This document shows, in pieces, positions 8,131 to 18,551 of a stretch of 64,000 nt of DNA. The notes under the pieces were generated by a model. It was not told the origin of the DNA. It searched no databases and saw nothing but the letters and a program-made list of their open reading frames with translations. Location: assembly GCA_900539345.1 (NCBI GenBank), contig UQBS01000001.1, forward strand, positions 73,045-137,044. The letters are read 5' to 3'. Each line of letters begins with the position of its first letter. Within the stretch, counting starts at the first letter, position 1. Made by a program: the position numbers and the translations under genes. Source of the stretch: an uncultured Coriobacteriaceae bacterium (lineage in GTDB: Bacteria; Actinomycetota; Coriobacteriia; Coriobacteriales; UMGS124).

Positions 8131-9492
8131 ATGAAGGAGTCTACGAAGATCGAAGAGGTCACGCCTGCCGCGCAGGTCGTGACGCCCAAGCCTTCCGTGT
8201 CAAAGGCCCTGCAGCGCGCTGCCCTGCGTGAGCTCAAGAACCGCAAGCGCGAGCAGTACGCGCAGGAGGACGCCGCCGATGCGCAGGTGGTGAAGCGCCT
8301 GCGTGAGGAGCGCTTGGCCGCCGATGACGCAGCGCGTGCCGAGGCATGGCAGATGAACGTCGACCGTGAGCTTGCTCGCGCTGAGGGTCGCACCGAGTGG
8401 GTCGAGGCCCGCTTGGATGCCGCGACGTTGCGCCGCGAGACCCGCGCCGAGCAGCGTGCTTTCCGCAAGGAGGAGGGTCCCGCCCACGCGCATGCCCTGG
8501 CGCAGGTGCGCCAGGAGCGCAACGACGCCGAGGACGCGTACAAGCGCGGCTCGTGGGAGATTGCCGTCGAGCAGGGTTTCACCCGCGCCGAGGGCCGCAC
8601 TGCCTGGGTCGAGGCCAACGAGCGCGCTGTCCTGGCCCGCCGCGAGTACAAAAAGGCCTTGCGCGAGCTGCGCCGTTCTCGTACCAGGGGCACGGTCGGG
8701 CGTATCAAGGAATCTGACGAGCAGCTCAAGGCGCGTGCCAAGGTGAATGACGCCCGTGCCGACGCAATCGACGAGGCCACGAAGAAGCATGCTATCGCTC
8801 TGGCGGAGCTCCGCGATGCCAAGCGCGCCGGTGTGACCGACGACCAGCTCAAGGTTTTTGCAGACCGCGAGGCTGAGCTGCGTGCCGCACGCGACAACCT
8901 CTGCGCGGACACCCGCAGGGTCCGCCTGGAGGAAGAGGATGCCCGCGTGCAAGCCCGCTCGGAGGCAGGCAAGGCCCGCGTGAGCGAGGAGGCGATGCTT
9001 CGCGAGGAGTGGCGCAGGCTCAAGGACGCCGCCGACGTGCAGTACCGTCTCGCCCGTGCCGCCGAGAAGGCTCGCCGCAAGGACGAGAAAACCCAGGCAC
9101 GCGAGGCCCGCGAGGCGATGCGCGAGGAGCGCAACGTCAAGGTCGAAGCTGCCAAGGCTCGTGAGCGCGAGCTGCTCACGTCTTATCAGGTGGCTCAGGC
9201 CGATATGCAGGATGCCTACATGGAGGCCCAGGATGCCCAGCGCAGGCAGATCCGTGCCATCCGCGCTGAGGAGCGCGCCGCTGCCCCTGCGATTCGCGAG
9301 GAGGAGCGTGCCCAGGCTGCCCGTCGTCGTGCTGAGAAGGTCGCCCGCGACGATGCCGCTGCAGCCGCCTATCGCGAGCTGATGAAGGAACGCGCCTACG
9401 CCCGCTCTCTCGAGCGCGACGCTGCTATCGACTCCACCGACGTCGCGTACCGCGCCATGTGCGGCGATCTAGACGACAAGGGCGTGAAGTAG
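8131..9492 (+). CDS. Charged coiled-coil protein with an internal duplication
   Basis: The 453-residue protein is almost entirely Ala, Arg, Glu and Lys with few hydrophobic residues beyond Leu and Val, and is predicted by eye to be long alpha-helix or coiled coil. It has no signal peptide and no membrane segment. A segment around residues 69-112 containing ARAEGRTEWVEARLDAATLR is repeated around 141-182 as TRAEGRTAWVEANERAVLAR, so the protein arose partly by duplication of a roughly 45-residue unit. ATG at 8131 follows GGGGAG; an upstream ATG at 8116 overlaps that site. No named family is recognised. A structural or cytoskeletal role is only a guess. Confidence 0.75.
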   Translation: MKESTKIEEVTPAAQVVTPKPSVSKALQRAALRELKNRKREQYAQEDAADAQVVKRLREERLAADDAARAEAWQMNVDRELARAEGRTEWVEARLDAATLRRETRAEQRAFRKEEGPAHAHALAQVRQERNDAEDAYKRGSWEIAVEQGFTRAEGRTAWVEANERAVLARREYKKALRELRRSRTRGTVGRIKESDEQLKARAKVNDARADAIDEATKKHAIALAELRDAKRAGVTDDQLKVFADREAELRAARDNLCADTRRVRLEEEDARVQARSEAGKARVSEEAMLREEWRRLKDAADVQYRLARAAEKARRKDEKTQAREAREAMREERNVKVEAAKARERELLTSYQVAQADMQDAYMEAQDAQRRQIRAIRAEERAAAPAIREEERAQAARRRAEKVARDDAAAAAYRELMKERAYARSLERDAAIDSTDVAYRAMCGDLDDKGVK

Positions 9493-9564
9493 GGGACGTC
9501 GTCTTATTGCCGGGTTTATCGGCACAGACGGCGGGCCCGGATGAGCGCTGAGGGGCGCCTCCTG

Positions 9565-9600
9565 TTTCTCCATAGCACGAGAAGCGGGAGGCGCTCGTGT
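9565..9600 (+). terminator. Hairpin, probable weak terminator
   Basis: GCGCCTCC pairs with GGGAGGCGC across a loop of about 20 bases, 75 bases after the coiled-coil gene. Only a short T-rich tail follows. Confidence 0.45.
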
Positions 9601-9637
9601 GTCTGTCTGGCCATGAGGCTGATTGGGGGGATTGTCC

Positions 9638-10447
9638 ATGTCGCAAGGCCCTAGCATCAAAGTCGCATCCGTCCAGGTGAGCGTTGAGGACAACGCCTTC
9701 GATGCGAACATGAGCAACGCTCGTGCCATGGCGCTTCGGGTGGCAGAAAACGAGAAGGGCGTCGACCTCATGCTGTTCCATGAGGGATGCCTGGAAGGCG
9801 GCGTGCCGCTCGAGCAGGTGGACGAGGCCATGACCGCACGTGCCCTCGATTTCTGGAAGGAACTGGCTGCGCAGACAGGGATCAACATCCTCGCCGGCCG
9901 TCTCGAGCGCCGTCCTGACGGGAAGCTCTACAACATGGCAACCGTGTTTGCCCCCGACGGCTCGATTCTTGCCGACTACTGCAAGATCCACCTCTACAAC
10001 GAAGAGCGCGACACGATTGAAGCCGGCCACGAGCTTGGGATGTTCGAGCTCAATGGCATGAAGGTCGGCATCATGATTTGTGCCGACTTCGGTTTCCCCG
10101 AGCTTGCGCGTGGCTATGCCCTGCACGGTTGCGACGTCTTGGCCGTTTCCAGCAGCTGGGCGTATCCCGATGACGACCTGTGGGAGATTTGCAACCGCGC
10201 ACGTTCGTCGGAGAACGGCGTGTACTGCGTGTCGTGCGACCGCACGGGCCCCACGGCTCGTGGCCCGGTGAAGGTGGGCCGCTCCATGTGCTGCGACCCC
10301 GACGGCTTCATCATTGCCAACCTTGTCGAGAAGCCCGACACGTACTTCGTCTGCACTCTGTTCAAGGATGAGGTGGACAAGCGCCATAAGAGCATGAAGT
10401 GGCTTGAGTGGGTCCGCCCCGACCTGTATGAGAGGTTTTACGTATGA
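9638..10447 (+). CDS. Carbon-nitrogen hydrolase (nitrilase superfamily amidase)
   Basis: The 269-residue cytosolic enzyme carries the nitrilase-superfamily catalytic triad: Glu49 in LFHEG, Lys116 in YCKIHLY and Cys148 in MICADFGFPE. Members cleave amide or nitrile C-N bonds (omega-amidases, N-carbamoyl hydrolases, beta-ureidopropionase and others). ATG at 9638 follows a GGGGGG tract. Its stop overlaps the ATG of the next gene (ATGA), so the two are translationally coupled. The position upstream of a peptide importer and peptidases suggests work on amides, carbamoylated amino acids or modified peptides; the exact substrate is not determinable. Confidence 0.88.
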   Translation: MSQGPSIKVASVQVSVEDNAFDANMSNARAMALRVAENEKGVDLMLFHEGCLEGGVPLEQVDEAMTARALDFWKELAAQTGINILAGRLERRPDGKLYNMATVFAPDGSILADYCKIHLYNEERDTIEAGHELGMFELNGMKVGIMICADFGFPELARGYALHGCDVLAVSSSWAYPDDDLWEICNRARSSENGVYCVSCDRTGPTARGPVKVGRSMCCDPDGFIIANLVEKPDTYFVCTLFKDEVDKRHKSMKWLEWVRPDLYERFYV

Positions 10448-11145
10448 TGGCAAGCGATATGTTGACGGAAGAAGGGATTGAACCAATGTACTACGTGAAC
10501 CAGAAGAACTACCCGCACGTGCTGTACCCCACCAACACGGGTTGCCCTGAGCTGTACAACCCCACGACCTCGATCAGCGATGCCGGCTGCGGCGTGTGCT
10601 CGGCCAGCATGGTCATCACCAACCTCACCGGCGAGATGTTCTCGCTGGCAGATGCCCTGGAGCTCTCGGTGTCGGTGGGCGCCAACCACAGCCCGGGCAC
10701 CGACATGGGCAAGCTTGCCCCTTACCTGGCCGAGCGCTTCGACCTCGACCTGGTTGTGACCATGGACAAGGAGCTTGTGCGCTCGCTGCTCCTTGCCGGC
10801 TACATGGGCATCGCAAACGTCGGCGGCGACCGTCCCGAGGACGGCTGGGTGGGCCTGCTCTCGCACGGCGGCCACTTCGTTGCCGTTGTGGGCATCGATG
10901 AGGACGGCGACACCGCCATCGTGCTCGACCCCTCGCAGGTTCCCGGCAAGTACGCCGAGGAGGGACGCAAGGGCAAGGTCATCGAGAACGGCCATATCTT
11001 GCATATCGCCCTCGACACCCTGCATGAGGACTGCAAGAGCCGCAAGACCGTCGATTATCCCGAGGGTAGCGAGTTCAGGCGCTGGCTTGAGTTCTCGGGT
11101 CTTGAGGACGCTGGCAACCTGTTCTACCTGTTCGGCCTGAAGTAA
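10444..11145 (+). CDS. C39-like (papain-fold) family protein, cytosolic
   Basis: The 233-residue protein has the Peptidase_C39_2 layout: DAGCGVCSASMVITNL (Cys49 nucleophile with the following GxxxxxM helix), a central helix region, then SHGGHFVAVVGIDEDG with a His near 144 and VLDPSQ with an Asp near 162. No signal peptide or membrane span is visible, so it is not a typical bacteriocin-processing ABC C39 protease. It overlaps the nitrilase gene by 4 bases. An alternative ATG at 10486 (MYYVNQKN) has a stronger GAAGGGA site and may be the true start. Whether it is a peptidase, transglutaminase-like amidase or inactive binder is open. Confidence 0.72.
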   Translation: MMASDMLTEEGIEPMYYVNQKNYPHVLYPTNTGCPELYNPTTSISDAGCGVCSASMVITNLTGEMFSLADALELSVSVGANHSPGTDMGKLAPYLAERFDLDLVVTMDKELVRSLLLAGYMGIANVGGDRPEDGWVGLLSHGGHFVAVVGIDEDGDTAIVLDPSQVPGKYAEEGRKGKVIENGHILHIALDTLHEDCKSRKTVDYPEGSEFRRWLEFSGLEDAGNLFYLFGLK

Positions 11146-11193
11146 GCAGACTAGCTGGGGTTCTACCTGCAGCATCTTGCAACACAAAGCATC

Positions 11194-11247
11194 AAAAAAG
11201 GCACCCCGGAGACGCGGACTTTCCAACTTCTCCGGGGTGCCTTGTTA
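11194..11247 (+). terminator. Rho-independent terminator
   Basis: A near-perfect 12-bp stem, GGCACCCCGGAG with CTCCGGGGTGCC, has an A tract before it and TTGTTAT after it, so it can work on both strands between convergent genes. Confidence 0.85.
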
Positions 11248-11307
11248 TAGCGGCGGTGCAGGTAGTACCAGTGGTACGAAGCGTTCGGCTAGAGAGGGGA
11301 GTGGACC

Positions 11308-12564
11308 CTACTCGATGCCAAGCATGTCGCACAGCGACAGCATGTGAATCTCAGCGGCGTGCACAACGTCCTCAATGTCGACGTCCTCGTTGTAGCCGTG
11401 GATGCCGTCGTTGTTGGCAGGACCAAACTGGATGGTGGGGCAGCCCAGGTCGCGGTAGTGCTGGGCGTCGGAAGAAGCCCACTGATAGGCCGGCAGGCAC
11501 TCTTCGTTCCAGACGCCCTCGATGTTCTTCTTGTAGCTGGTGACGAGCAGGCAGGTGTCGTCGGTGTAGTTGCCCTCGGAGATCCAGTTGAATTCGGCAG
11601 TCACGTCCTTGGCGCCGGACTCGGCGATGAGGGCGTTGACGGTGGCGACGATCTCATCGTGGTCGACGCCGCAAGGCAGGCGGCAGTCGATGAGGGCCGT
11701 GGCACGATCGGGCACGATGTTGGCGCGGGTGCCGCCCTCAATCACGCCGATGTTGGTGGACACATGGTCGATGACGTTGCCGACGCCCGGGGCATGCAGG
11801 CAGCGCTCGGCGATGGTCTTGGAGTTGGCGAGTGCCGTGGCCTGTTCGGGCTTGTAGTGGCCAGCAACCTGCGTGAGGCGCTGGACGTAGGGGAGGACCT
11901 GGGCGAGCTTTTCGATGGCGTTTTCGCCCTTGTAGTTGCCCGTGCTGCCGTGGCCGGGGACGCCGGTGGCAACGAGAGTCAGGCGCAGGATGCCCTTCTG
12001 GCCAATCTCGATGGTGTCGTGGCCGGTGGGCTCGCCGATGATGACGGCATCGGCGCCGTCGGCATAGCCGTTATCGCAGAGCCACGTGGTGCCGCCGCCG
12101 GCAATCTCCTCGTCGCACACAACATGGAGCCTGATGTCGCCGCCCAGCTCAGCTCCGGAGGTGCTCAGAAGGCCCATGGTGAACATGAGAGTAGCCAGGC
12201 CGCACTTCATGTCGGAGGTGCCACGGCCGAGAATCTTGGTGTCGGTCACAGTGCCGCAGAACGGGTCGAAATCCCAGCCGCTGAGGTCGCCTGCGGGCAC
12301 GACGTCCACGTGGCCGTTCAGAACGACGCGGAAGCCGTCCTCGTTGCCCATCTTGGCCAGAAGGACGGGGTACTCGGGGTTGGGCTCGAGCATCTCAGAG
12401 CCGATGCCCTTGGCAGCGAGCCAGTCGGCCACGAACTTCATGGCAGGAAGCTGGTTGTCGATGGGGCTCTGGTTCTTGATCTGGATGAGCTTGGAGCACA
12501 AGTCGAGAAGTTCGGCCTTGTTGTCCAGGACCATCTGGTGGAGCTGCTGCTTCGTGATACCCAT
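11308..12564 (-). CDS. M20 family metallopeptidase (ArgE/DapE-like)
   Basis: The 418-residue di-zinc hydrolase shows the M20 ligand sites in order: LNGHVDVVPAGD (His/Asp), GRGTSDMKCG (bridging Asp), CDEEIAGGGT (Glu pair), IGEPTGHD and the C-terminal DGIHGYNED (His ligand). Relatives remove an acyl or amino-acid group from small peptides or N-acyl amino acids. ATG at 12564 follows AAAGGAG; a longer frame upstream lacks a site. It is the last gene of the minus-strand operon with the Opp-type transporter, 102 bases from oppF, so imported peptides or N-acyl amino acids are plausible substrates. Confidence 0.9.
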   Translation of the reverse strand: MGITKQQLHQMVLDNKAELLDLCSKLIQIKNQSPIDNQLPAMKFVADWLAAKGIGSEMLEPNPEYPVLLAKMGNEDGFRVVLNGHVDVVPAGDLSGWDFDPFCGTVTDTKILGRGTSDMKCGLATLMFTMGLLSTSGAELGGDIRLHVVCDEEIAGGGTTWLCDNGYADGADAVIIGEPTGHDTIEIGQKGILRLTLVATGVPGHGSTGNYKGENAIEKLAQVLPYVQRLTQVAGHYKPEQATALANSKTIAERCLHAPGVGNVIDHVSTNIGVIEGGTRANIVPDRATALIDCRLPCGVDHDEIVATVNALIAESGAKDVTAEFNWISEGNYTDDTCLLVTSYKKNIEGVWNEECLPAYQWASSDAQHYRDLGCPTIQFGPANNDGIHGYNEDVDIEDVVHAAEIHMLSLCDMLGIE

Positions 12565-12665
12565 GTTCGTCTCCTTTGAGGATCTCAAACGCGGTGCGGG
12601 CCGCAACTTATGGCGAGGATGCGACCCGCAATTTTACTGGTTGCTTGAAGCGCGTGCGTGCAGTC

Positions 12666-13654
<989 letters not shown>

Positions 13655-13655
<1 letters not shown>

Positions 13656-14692
13656 TACTCGGCCTCCCTGTTGGTCTGTACAGTTTCCACTTCACGCGTG
13701 ATGACGCGCTCGAGCTTGTTGGTGCCGTTCTGGAGGTGGCAGGCGACAAAGTGGTTGGGCTTGACCTCCACCAGCGGCGGCACGGATGTGCGGCAGATGT
13801 CCTGTGCGTAGCGGCAGCGGTTGCAGAAGTTGCAGCACTCGCCGGTGAGGCGAAGATCCGGCGGAACGCCGGGGATGGTGGTAAGCATGCCCTTCGACTC
13901 GTCGGAGAGCCTGGGGATGGAATCGAGCAGGCCCCAGGTGTAGGGGTGCAGGGGCGCGGCGTAGAGCTCCTTGGTCTCAGCCTTCTCCACCGTCTGACCG
14001 GCGTACATGACCATGACGTCGTCGCACATCTCCCAAACCACGCCCAGGTTGTGCGTGATGAGCAGGATGCCGGTGTTGAGGTTGCGCTGTAGCTCGCGCA
14101 GAAGCTCGAGCACGCGAGCCTGGACCGTCACGTCGAGAGCGGTGGTGGGCTCGTCGGCAATGATGATCTTGGGGTGGCTGCAGATGGCCATGGCGATGAT
14201 GACGCGCTGGCACATGCCGCCCGAGAGCTCGTAAGGATAGGCATCCATACGCTTCTCGGGGTTGGGGATGCCCACGCGGCCCAGGGCCTCGATGGCCATG
14301 GCGCGAGCGGCTTCCTTGCTGACGTTCTGGTGGGCGCAGATCATCTCCACCATCTGGTTGCCCACCTTGAAGACGGGGTCCAGAGAGGTCATCGGGTCCT
14401 GGAAGATCATGGCGATCTCGTTGCCGCGCAGGGCCACGAGCTGCTTCTTGGAAAGCTTCATCATGTCGACGCCGTCGAAGTCAATCTCGCCGCCCATGAT
14501 CTTGCCGTTCTGGGGCAGCAGTCGCATGATGGAGCTGGCGGTCACGCTCTTGCCCGAGCCGGACTCGCCTACGATGCCCATGGTCTTGCCAGCGTCAAGG
14601 GTGAAGCTCACGCCGTCGACGGCCTTTGCGATGCCCGTGGCGGTGTGGAAGTACGTCTTTAGATCTTTAACTGAGAGCACATGTTCGCTCAT
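13655..14692 (-). CDS. Oligopeptide/dipeptide ABC transporter ATP-binding protein (OppD/DppD type)
   Basis: The 345-residue ATPase carries Walker A GESGSGKS, Q-loop IFQDPMTSLDP, signature LSGGMCQR, Walker B IIIADEPTTALD and the H-loop ITHNLGV, then an oligo_HPY tail (APLHPYTWGLLDSIP) and the Cys cluster CCNFCNRCRYAQDIC. It is the OppD partner of the adjacent ATPase. ATG at 14692 is preceded by GAGGAG; a longer frame to 14737 has no site and runs through the spacer. It follows the DppC permease gene by 62 bases. Confidence 0.95.
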
Positions 14693-14754
14693 TGGTCGTT
14701 CTCCTCGATCTCGGCCGTGTCGGGTCGTTCGTGCCATATCCCAACGGGATAGGC

Positions 14755-15696
14755 CTACTTCTTCATCTTGGGATCCATAACGTCACGGATGCCGTCACCC
14801 AGCAGGTTGAAGCCGAGCACGGTGACAAGGATGAAGATGCCCGATACCGTGGAGATGATGGGATGGTTGCTCATGACGTCCTTGCCGCTGTAGAGGATCT
14901 GGCCCCAGGAGGGAGTGGGCTCAGTGATGCCCAGGCCCAGGAACGAAAGGGCGGCCTCGGAGATGATGGCGCCGGCGATGCCCAGCGTGGCGTACACGAT
15001 GAGCGGCGAGATGGCGTTGGGCAGGATGTGGGTGAAGAGCATGCGAGCGTTGGAAACGCCCAGGACGCGAGCGGCGTTGCAGTACTCGGCGTTTTTCACG
15101 ATGATGACCTCACCGCGCAGGACGCGTGCGAAGTTGGGCACACTGCCGATACCGATTGCCAAAATGACGTTGAACAGTCCCGATCCCAGCACCGTCATAA
15201 GGATGATGGCGAGAAGGATGAAGGGGAAGGACAGCATACCATCCATGATACGCATGATGAGCGAGTCGACCCAACTGCCGAAGAAGCCGGCGATGAGGCC
15301 GAGCAGGGCACCGATGAGGCCGGCGACGATGGTACCGCCGAAGGCGACGATGAGCGAGGTCTGCGCGCCGTAGAGCAGACGGCACAGAAGGTCGCGGCCC
15401 AGCTTGTCGGTGCCGAGAATGTGGGCCATCTCGCCCTCGTTCACAACCGTGCCGGGCTCAAGGTAGCCGTGGATGGGGTCGATCTTGTTGAACTGGAAGC
15501 CGGTAATCTGCGTGTAGAGGGGTGCGCACACGGCAAGAAGAATCATGACGACGACGATGACGAGGCCGACCATGGCGGTCTTGTTGCGGCGAAGCTTGCT
15601 CCAGGCGCTGTTGGCCTTGCGCTCGCGCTTCAGCAGCTCCTCGTCGTACTCAGGCGCAAAACCCTTGGCCTGTGCGGTAGCAGTGTTGTTTGCCAT
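14755..15696 (-). CDS. Peptide ABC transporter permease (OppC/DppC type)
   Basis: The 313-residue inner-membrane protein starts with a cytosolic N-terminus and a first span near residue 40-62, then the extracytosolic HILGTDKLGRDLLCRLLYG segment that marks DppC permeases. Further spans follow with the EAA loop (ARVLGVSNARMLFTHILPNAISPL) that contacts the ATPases. Length and layout are normal. It begins two bases after the end of the DppB permease gene. Confidence 0.94.
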   Translation of the reverse strand: MANNTATAQAKGFAPEYDEELLKRERKANSAWSKLRRNKTAMVGLVIVVVMILLAVCAPLYTQITGFQFNKIDPIHGYLEPGTVVNEGEMAHILGTDKLGRDLLCRLLYGAQTSLIVAFGGTIVAGLIGALLGLIAGFFGSWVDSLIMRIMDGMLSFPFILLAIILMTVLGSGLFNVILAIGIGSVPNFARVLRGEVIIVKNAEYCNAARVLGVSNARMLFTHILPNAISPLIVYATLGIAGAIISEAALSFLGLGITEPTPSWGQILYSGKDVMSNHPIISTVSGIFILVTVLGFNLLGDGIRDVMDPKMKK

Positions 15697-15698
15697 GG

Positions 15699-16649
15699 CT
15701 ATTTAGAACCTCCCTCGTAGCTCACGCGCGGGTTGATGATCATGTACACGAGGTCGACGACGAGGTTGACAACGATAAACACGATGGCAAAGAACAGAAC
15801 CGCACCTTGGATGAGCATGTAGTCACGATTGGTGATTGCCTTCACGATGAGCGTGCCCATGCCGGGCCAGGAGAAGATGCTCTCGGTCAGGATGGCGCCG
15901 GTGAAGCAACCGGCAATCTGAAGACCAAGCACCGTCACGATAGGCGGCAGGGCGTTCTTCAGGGCGTGCTTCCAAACGATTGCCTTCTCCTTGATGCCGC
16001 GGGCGCGCAAGGCCTTGATGGAGTCGGCGTGGATGGACTCGAGCATGCTCGAGCGGGTGATACGGGCAAAGGTTGCCGTGGGGATGGTGGCCAAGCACAG
16101 GCACGGCAGCACCATGTGGTAGACCAGGTCGCCAAACGATCCATCACCTCGTCCCGAGACCGGGAACCACCCCAGGTCGACCGCGAGGTACTTAACCATC
16201 ATGAGGCCGAGCCAGAAGATAGGCATCGAGACGCCCACGAGTGCGAGCACCATGAAGATGTAGTCGCCTGCGGAGTACTGCTTGAGTGCGGAGAAGATAC
16301 CGATGGAGACACCGATGATGATGGCGATGAGAAGACCGATGATGGTAATCTGCAGTGTTGCGGGGATGCGCTGGGCAATCAGCTCGGTGACGGGCTGGTC
16401 GTAGGAGTACGACGTGCCGAAGTCGCCCTGAAGCACCGACAGGACATAGTCGATGTACTGGACCCACTTGGGCTGGTCGAGGCCGAGCTTCGTCTCCATT
16501 GCCGCGATGCTCTCAGCCGTAGCCTGCGGACCAAGAATGGTCTGGGCAGGGTTGCCGGGAATCATGCGCGTGAGGATGAACGTGAACGTCACGACAATCA
16601 GCAGGGTCGGTATCGCCTGCAGAACGCGCTTCAGAATTGTTTTTAGCAC
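15699..16649 (-). CDS. Peptide ABC transporter permease (OppB/DppB type)
   Basis: The 316-residue permease opens with the classic LKTILKRVLQAIPTLLIV segment, has the periplasmic-loop GLDQPKWVQYIDYVLSVLQGDFG family stretch, and an EAA loop (RARGIKEKAIVWKHALKNALPP). I place the start at GTG 16649 because it aligns with family N-termini and a GGTGGTGA tract lies just upstream; an in-frame ATG at 16709 would add 20 residues that resemble no DppB. The gene follows the binding-protein gene after an intercistronic hairpin. Confidence 0.92.
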   Translation of the reverse strand: MLKTILKRVLQAIPTLLIVVTFTFILTRMIPGNPAQTILGPQATAESIAAMETKLGLDQPKWVQYIDYVLSVLQGDFGTSYSYDQPVTELIAQRIPATLQITIIGLLIAIIIGVSIGIFSALKQYSAGDYIFMVLALVGVSMPIFWLGLMMVKYLAVDLGWFPVSGRGDGSFGDLVYHMVLPCLCLATIPTATFARITRSSMLESIHADSIKALRARGIKEKAIVWKHALKNALPPIVTVLGLQIAGCFTGAILTESIFSWPGMGTLIVKAITNRDYMLIQGAVLFFAIVFIVVNLVVDLVYMIINPRVSYEGGSK

Positions 16650-16719
16650 CTGGTTCACCACCGTTGTTGTTTTTTGCTGTCGAGGCCAATAAGTTATGGT
16701 ATCACCCAAATACGAGAAA

Positions 16720-16754
16720 AGCGGAGGTACGCTGGAAGTACGCGTGCCTCCGCG
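16720..16754 (-). terminator. Intercistronic hairpin between binding-protein and permease genes
   Basis: GCGGAGGTACGC pairs with GCGTGCCTCCGC (one mismatch) around a 9-base loop. Such stems after a binding-protein gene usually stabilise its mRNA and reduce read-through, giving more binding protein than permease. Confidence 0.65.
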
Positions 16755-16778
16755 GCAGAACCTATCAAATAAGCGTCT

Positions 16779-18392
16779 TTACTCAACCCAAGTGTTGCGG
16801 CTGGCCGTGACGAAGCGAAGCATGGAGTCGGCCCGCTGGGCGAAATCGTGCACGCGGGGGTTCTGGGCGTAGAACACGTTGGGAACCGCATAGTACACGC
16901 CCACGCAGTCGTTCATCACAATCTCGATGACCTGCTGGTAGTACTTGGCGCGCTCGTCCTGGTCGGTGGTCTGGACGGCCTTGAGGAGCAGGTCGTCGAC
17001 CTCGGCGTTGACGTAGCCGGCGCCGTTGCCGATTGCCGTCGTCTGGTTCGAGGCGAACAGGTTGTTGAGGAAGAAGTAGGGGTCGGGGTACCAGGACCAG
17101 GACATGGCGTAGGTGTCTGCCTTGCCGCCGCAGACGGCGTCGGAGTAGGAGCCCCACTCGCCGATGACGGGGGTCAGGTTCACGCCCAGGGCCGACCAGT
17201 AGGCCTGGAGCATGGTAGCCAGGTCGACGCGGGCCTGTTGGTTGGTGACATACATCGAGATGTCGAAGCCGCTGGCATAGCCGGCGTCGGCCATGAGCTG
17301 CATTGCCTGCTCGATGTCATAGCTGGGGGCGAGGCTCTCCTGGCTTGCATCGTAGGCCCAGGAGCCGAAGGGGATGGGCAGGTAGCCGGGGACGGCGTCG
17401 TTGTACTGGTAGAGCGCGGCGCGGATGGCGTCCCAGTCGGCGGCCATGGCGAGGGCCTTGCGGACGTTGGCGTCGGCCAGGGGGTTTGCCCTGCCCTCAA
17501 TCTCGTCGCGGGAGTTGAAGCGGATGTAGCTGATCTGGAGGGCCTGGGTGGTCAGGACCTCGACGGCGTCGGAGGCTTGAACGGTGGCGATGGCCTCGCC
17601 CTGAAGGTCGGTCGCGATGTCGACCTCGCCGGTCACGGCGGCGTTGGCGTTCTGGGTCAGGTCGGTGATGAAGCGGAACACGAGGGTGTCGACGTTGGGA
17701 CGAGCGAGCCAGTACTCCTCGTTGGCCTCAAGCGTGGCGCGCTCGTCAAGGGAGAACTCAACGAGCTTGAAGGCGCCGGTGCCGCACACGTTCCTGTTGA
17801 AGCTGTCGCCGTAGCCGTCGACGTCTTCCTGGGCGATGATGGAGTTGCCGGCGTCGGTGAGGGCGGTGAGGAAGGCGGCACAGGCGTTGGTCAGGGTGCA
17901 GGTGACCTCGAGGTCACCGGTGGCCTCGGCCTTGTCGAGCATGGAGAGGCGCGCGTTGTCGGAGAACTGAGCGGAGCGGTTCAGCGAGTAGGCGACGTCC
18001 TCAGCGGTGAGCGGGCGCCTGTCGTGGTAATCGGAAGGGTTGAACGTGACGCCTTCACGAATTTGGAAGACATAGGTGATGCCGTCGTCGGAGACCTCCC
18101 AGCTGGTGGCCAGCGAGGGCACGAACTCGGTGAGCTCGTCGTTGTACTCAATGAGGCGGTCGCAAGCTGCGCAGATGATCTGACCCTCGTAAGCGCCCGA
18201 GTAGTGGATGGGGTCGAGCTTGGAGGGGGCGGAGGCGAGGGACACCGTGAGGGTGCCACCCTGCTTGGGCTCCTCGGCCTTGGCGACGTTAGCGCTGGTA
18301 CCTGCGAAGGTGCCGGCGAGACCAGCGGCGGCGAGGGTGCCGGCTGCGGCTGCCATGAAGGAGCGACGAGAGATGGTGCTGTCGATAGCCAT
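16779..18392 (-). CDS. Tat-exported peptide-binding protein of the ABC importer (SBP family 5), copy 1
   Basis: The 537-residue protein has a twin-arginine leader (TISRRSFMAAAAGTLAAAGLAG) ending in an AKA-EE-like cleavage site, then the SBP_5 core starting KQGGTLTVSLASAPSKLDP. No lipobox Cys is present in the leader, so unlike most Gram-positive binding proteins it may be held by an uncleaved leader or released. ATG at 18392 follows AAGGAG. It is first in the SBP-DppB-DppC-OppD-OppF-M20 operon and divergent from the DUF1177 operon. A same-length close paralog lies at 21705-23318. Confidence 0.93.
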   Translation of the reverse strand: MAIDSTISRRSFMAAAAGTLAAAGLAGTFAGTSANVAKAEEPKQGGTLTVSLASAPSKLDPIHYSGAYEGQIICAACDRLIEYNDELTEFVPSLATSWEVSDDGITYVFQIREGVTFNPSDYHDRRPLTAEDVAYSLNRSAQFSDNARLSMLDKAEATGDLEVTCTLTNACAAFLTALTDAGNSIIAQEDVDGYGDSFNRNVCGTGAFKLVEFSLDERATLEANEEYWLARPNVDTLVFRFITDLTQNANAAVTGEVDIATDLQGEAIATVQASDAVEVLTTQALQISYIRFNSRDEIEGRANPLADANVRKALAMAADWDAIRAALYQYNDAVPGYLPIPFGSWAYDASQESLAPSYDIEQAMQLMADAGYASGFDISMYVTNQQARVDLATMLQAYWSALGVNLTPVIGEWGSYSDAVCGGKADTYAMSWSWYPDPYFFLNNLFASNQTTAIGNGAGYVNAEVDDLLLKAVQTTDQDERAKYYQQVIEIVMNDCVGVYYAVPNVFYAQNPRVHDFAQRADSMLRFVTASRNTWVE

Positions 18393-18449
18393 GGTGCTCT
18401 CCTTGTCGTTAAACGGCAAAACACGAATCGTCAGGACATACAATACGAA

Positions 18450-18536
18450 GAGGAATATACTTCCTCCCGCATCACATGGCGATATTAAACTCGCTAACGC
18501 ACCAAAGGCAACCGATGAATGGTATCACTTTAGTAT
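18450..18536. promoter_or_regulatory. Divergent promoter/operator region between binding protein and DUF1177 operons
   Basis: A perfect 6-bp inverted repeat, GAGGAATATACTTCCTC, spans 18450-18466 and contains TATACT/TATATT hexamers usable on either strand. TAGTAT at 18531-18536 is a second -10 candidate for the plus-strand operon, 15 bases before the ATG at 18552. The AGGAATAT core recurs on the opposite strand about 70 bases upstream of the second binding-protein gene. Confidence 0.45.
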
Positions 18537-18551
18537 AGAAAAGAGGTTTCC

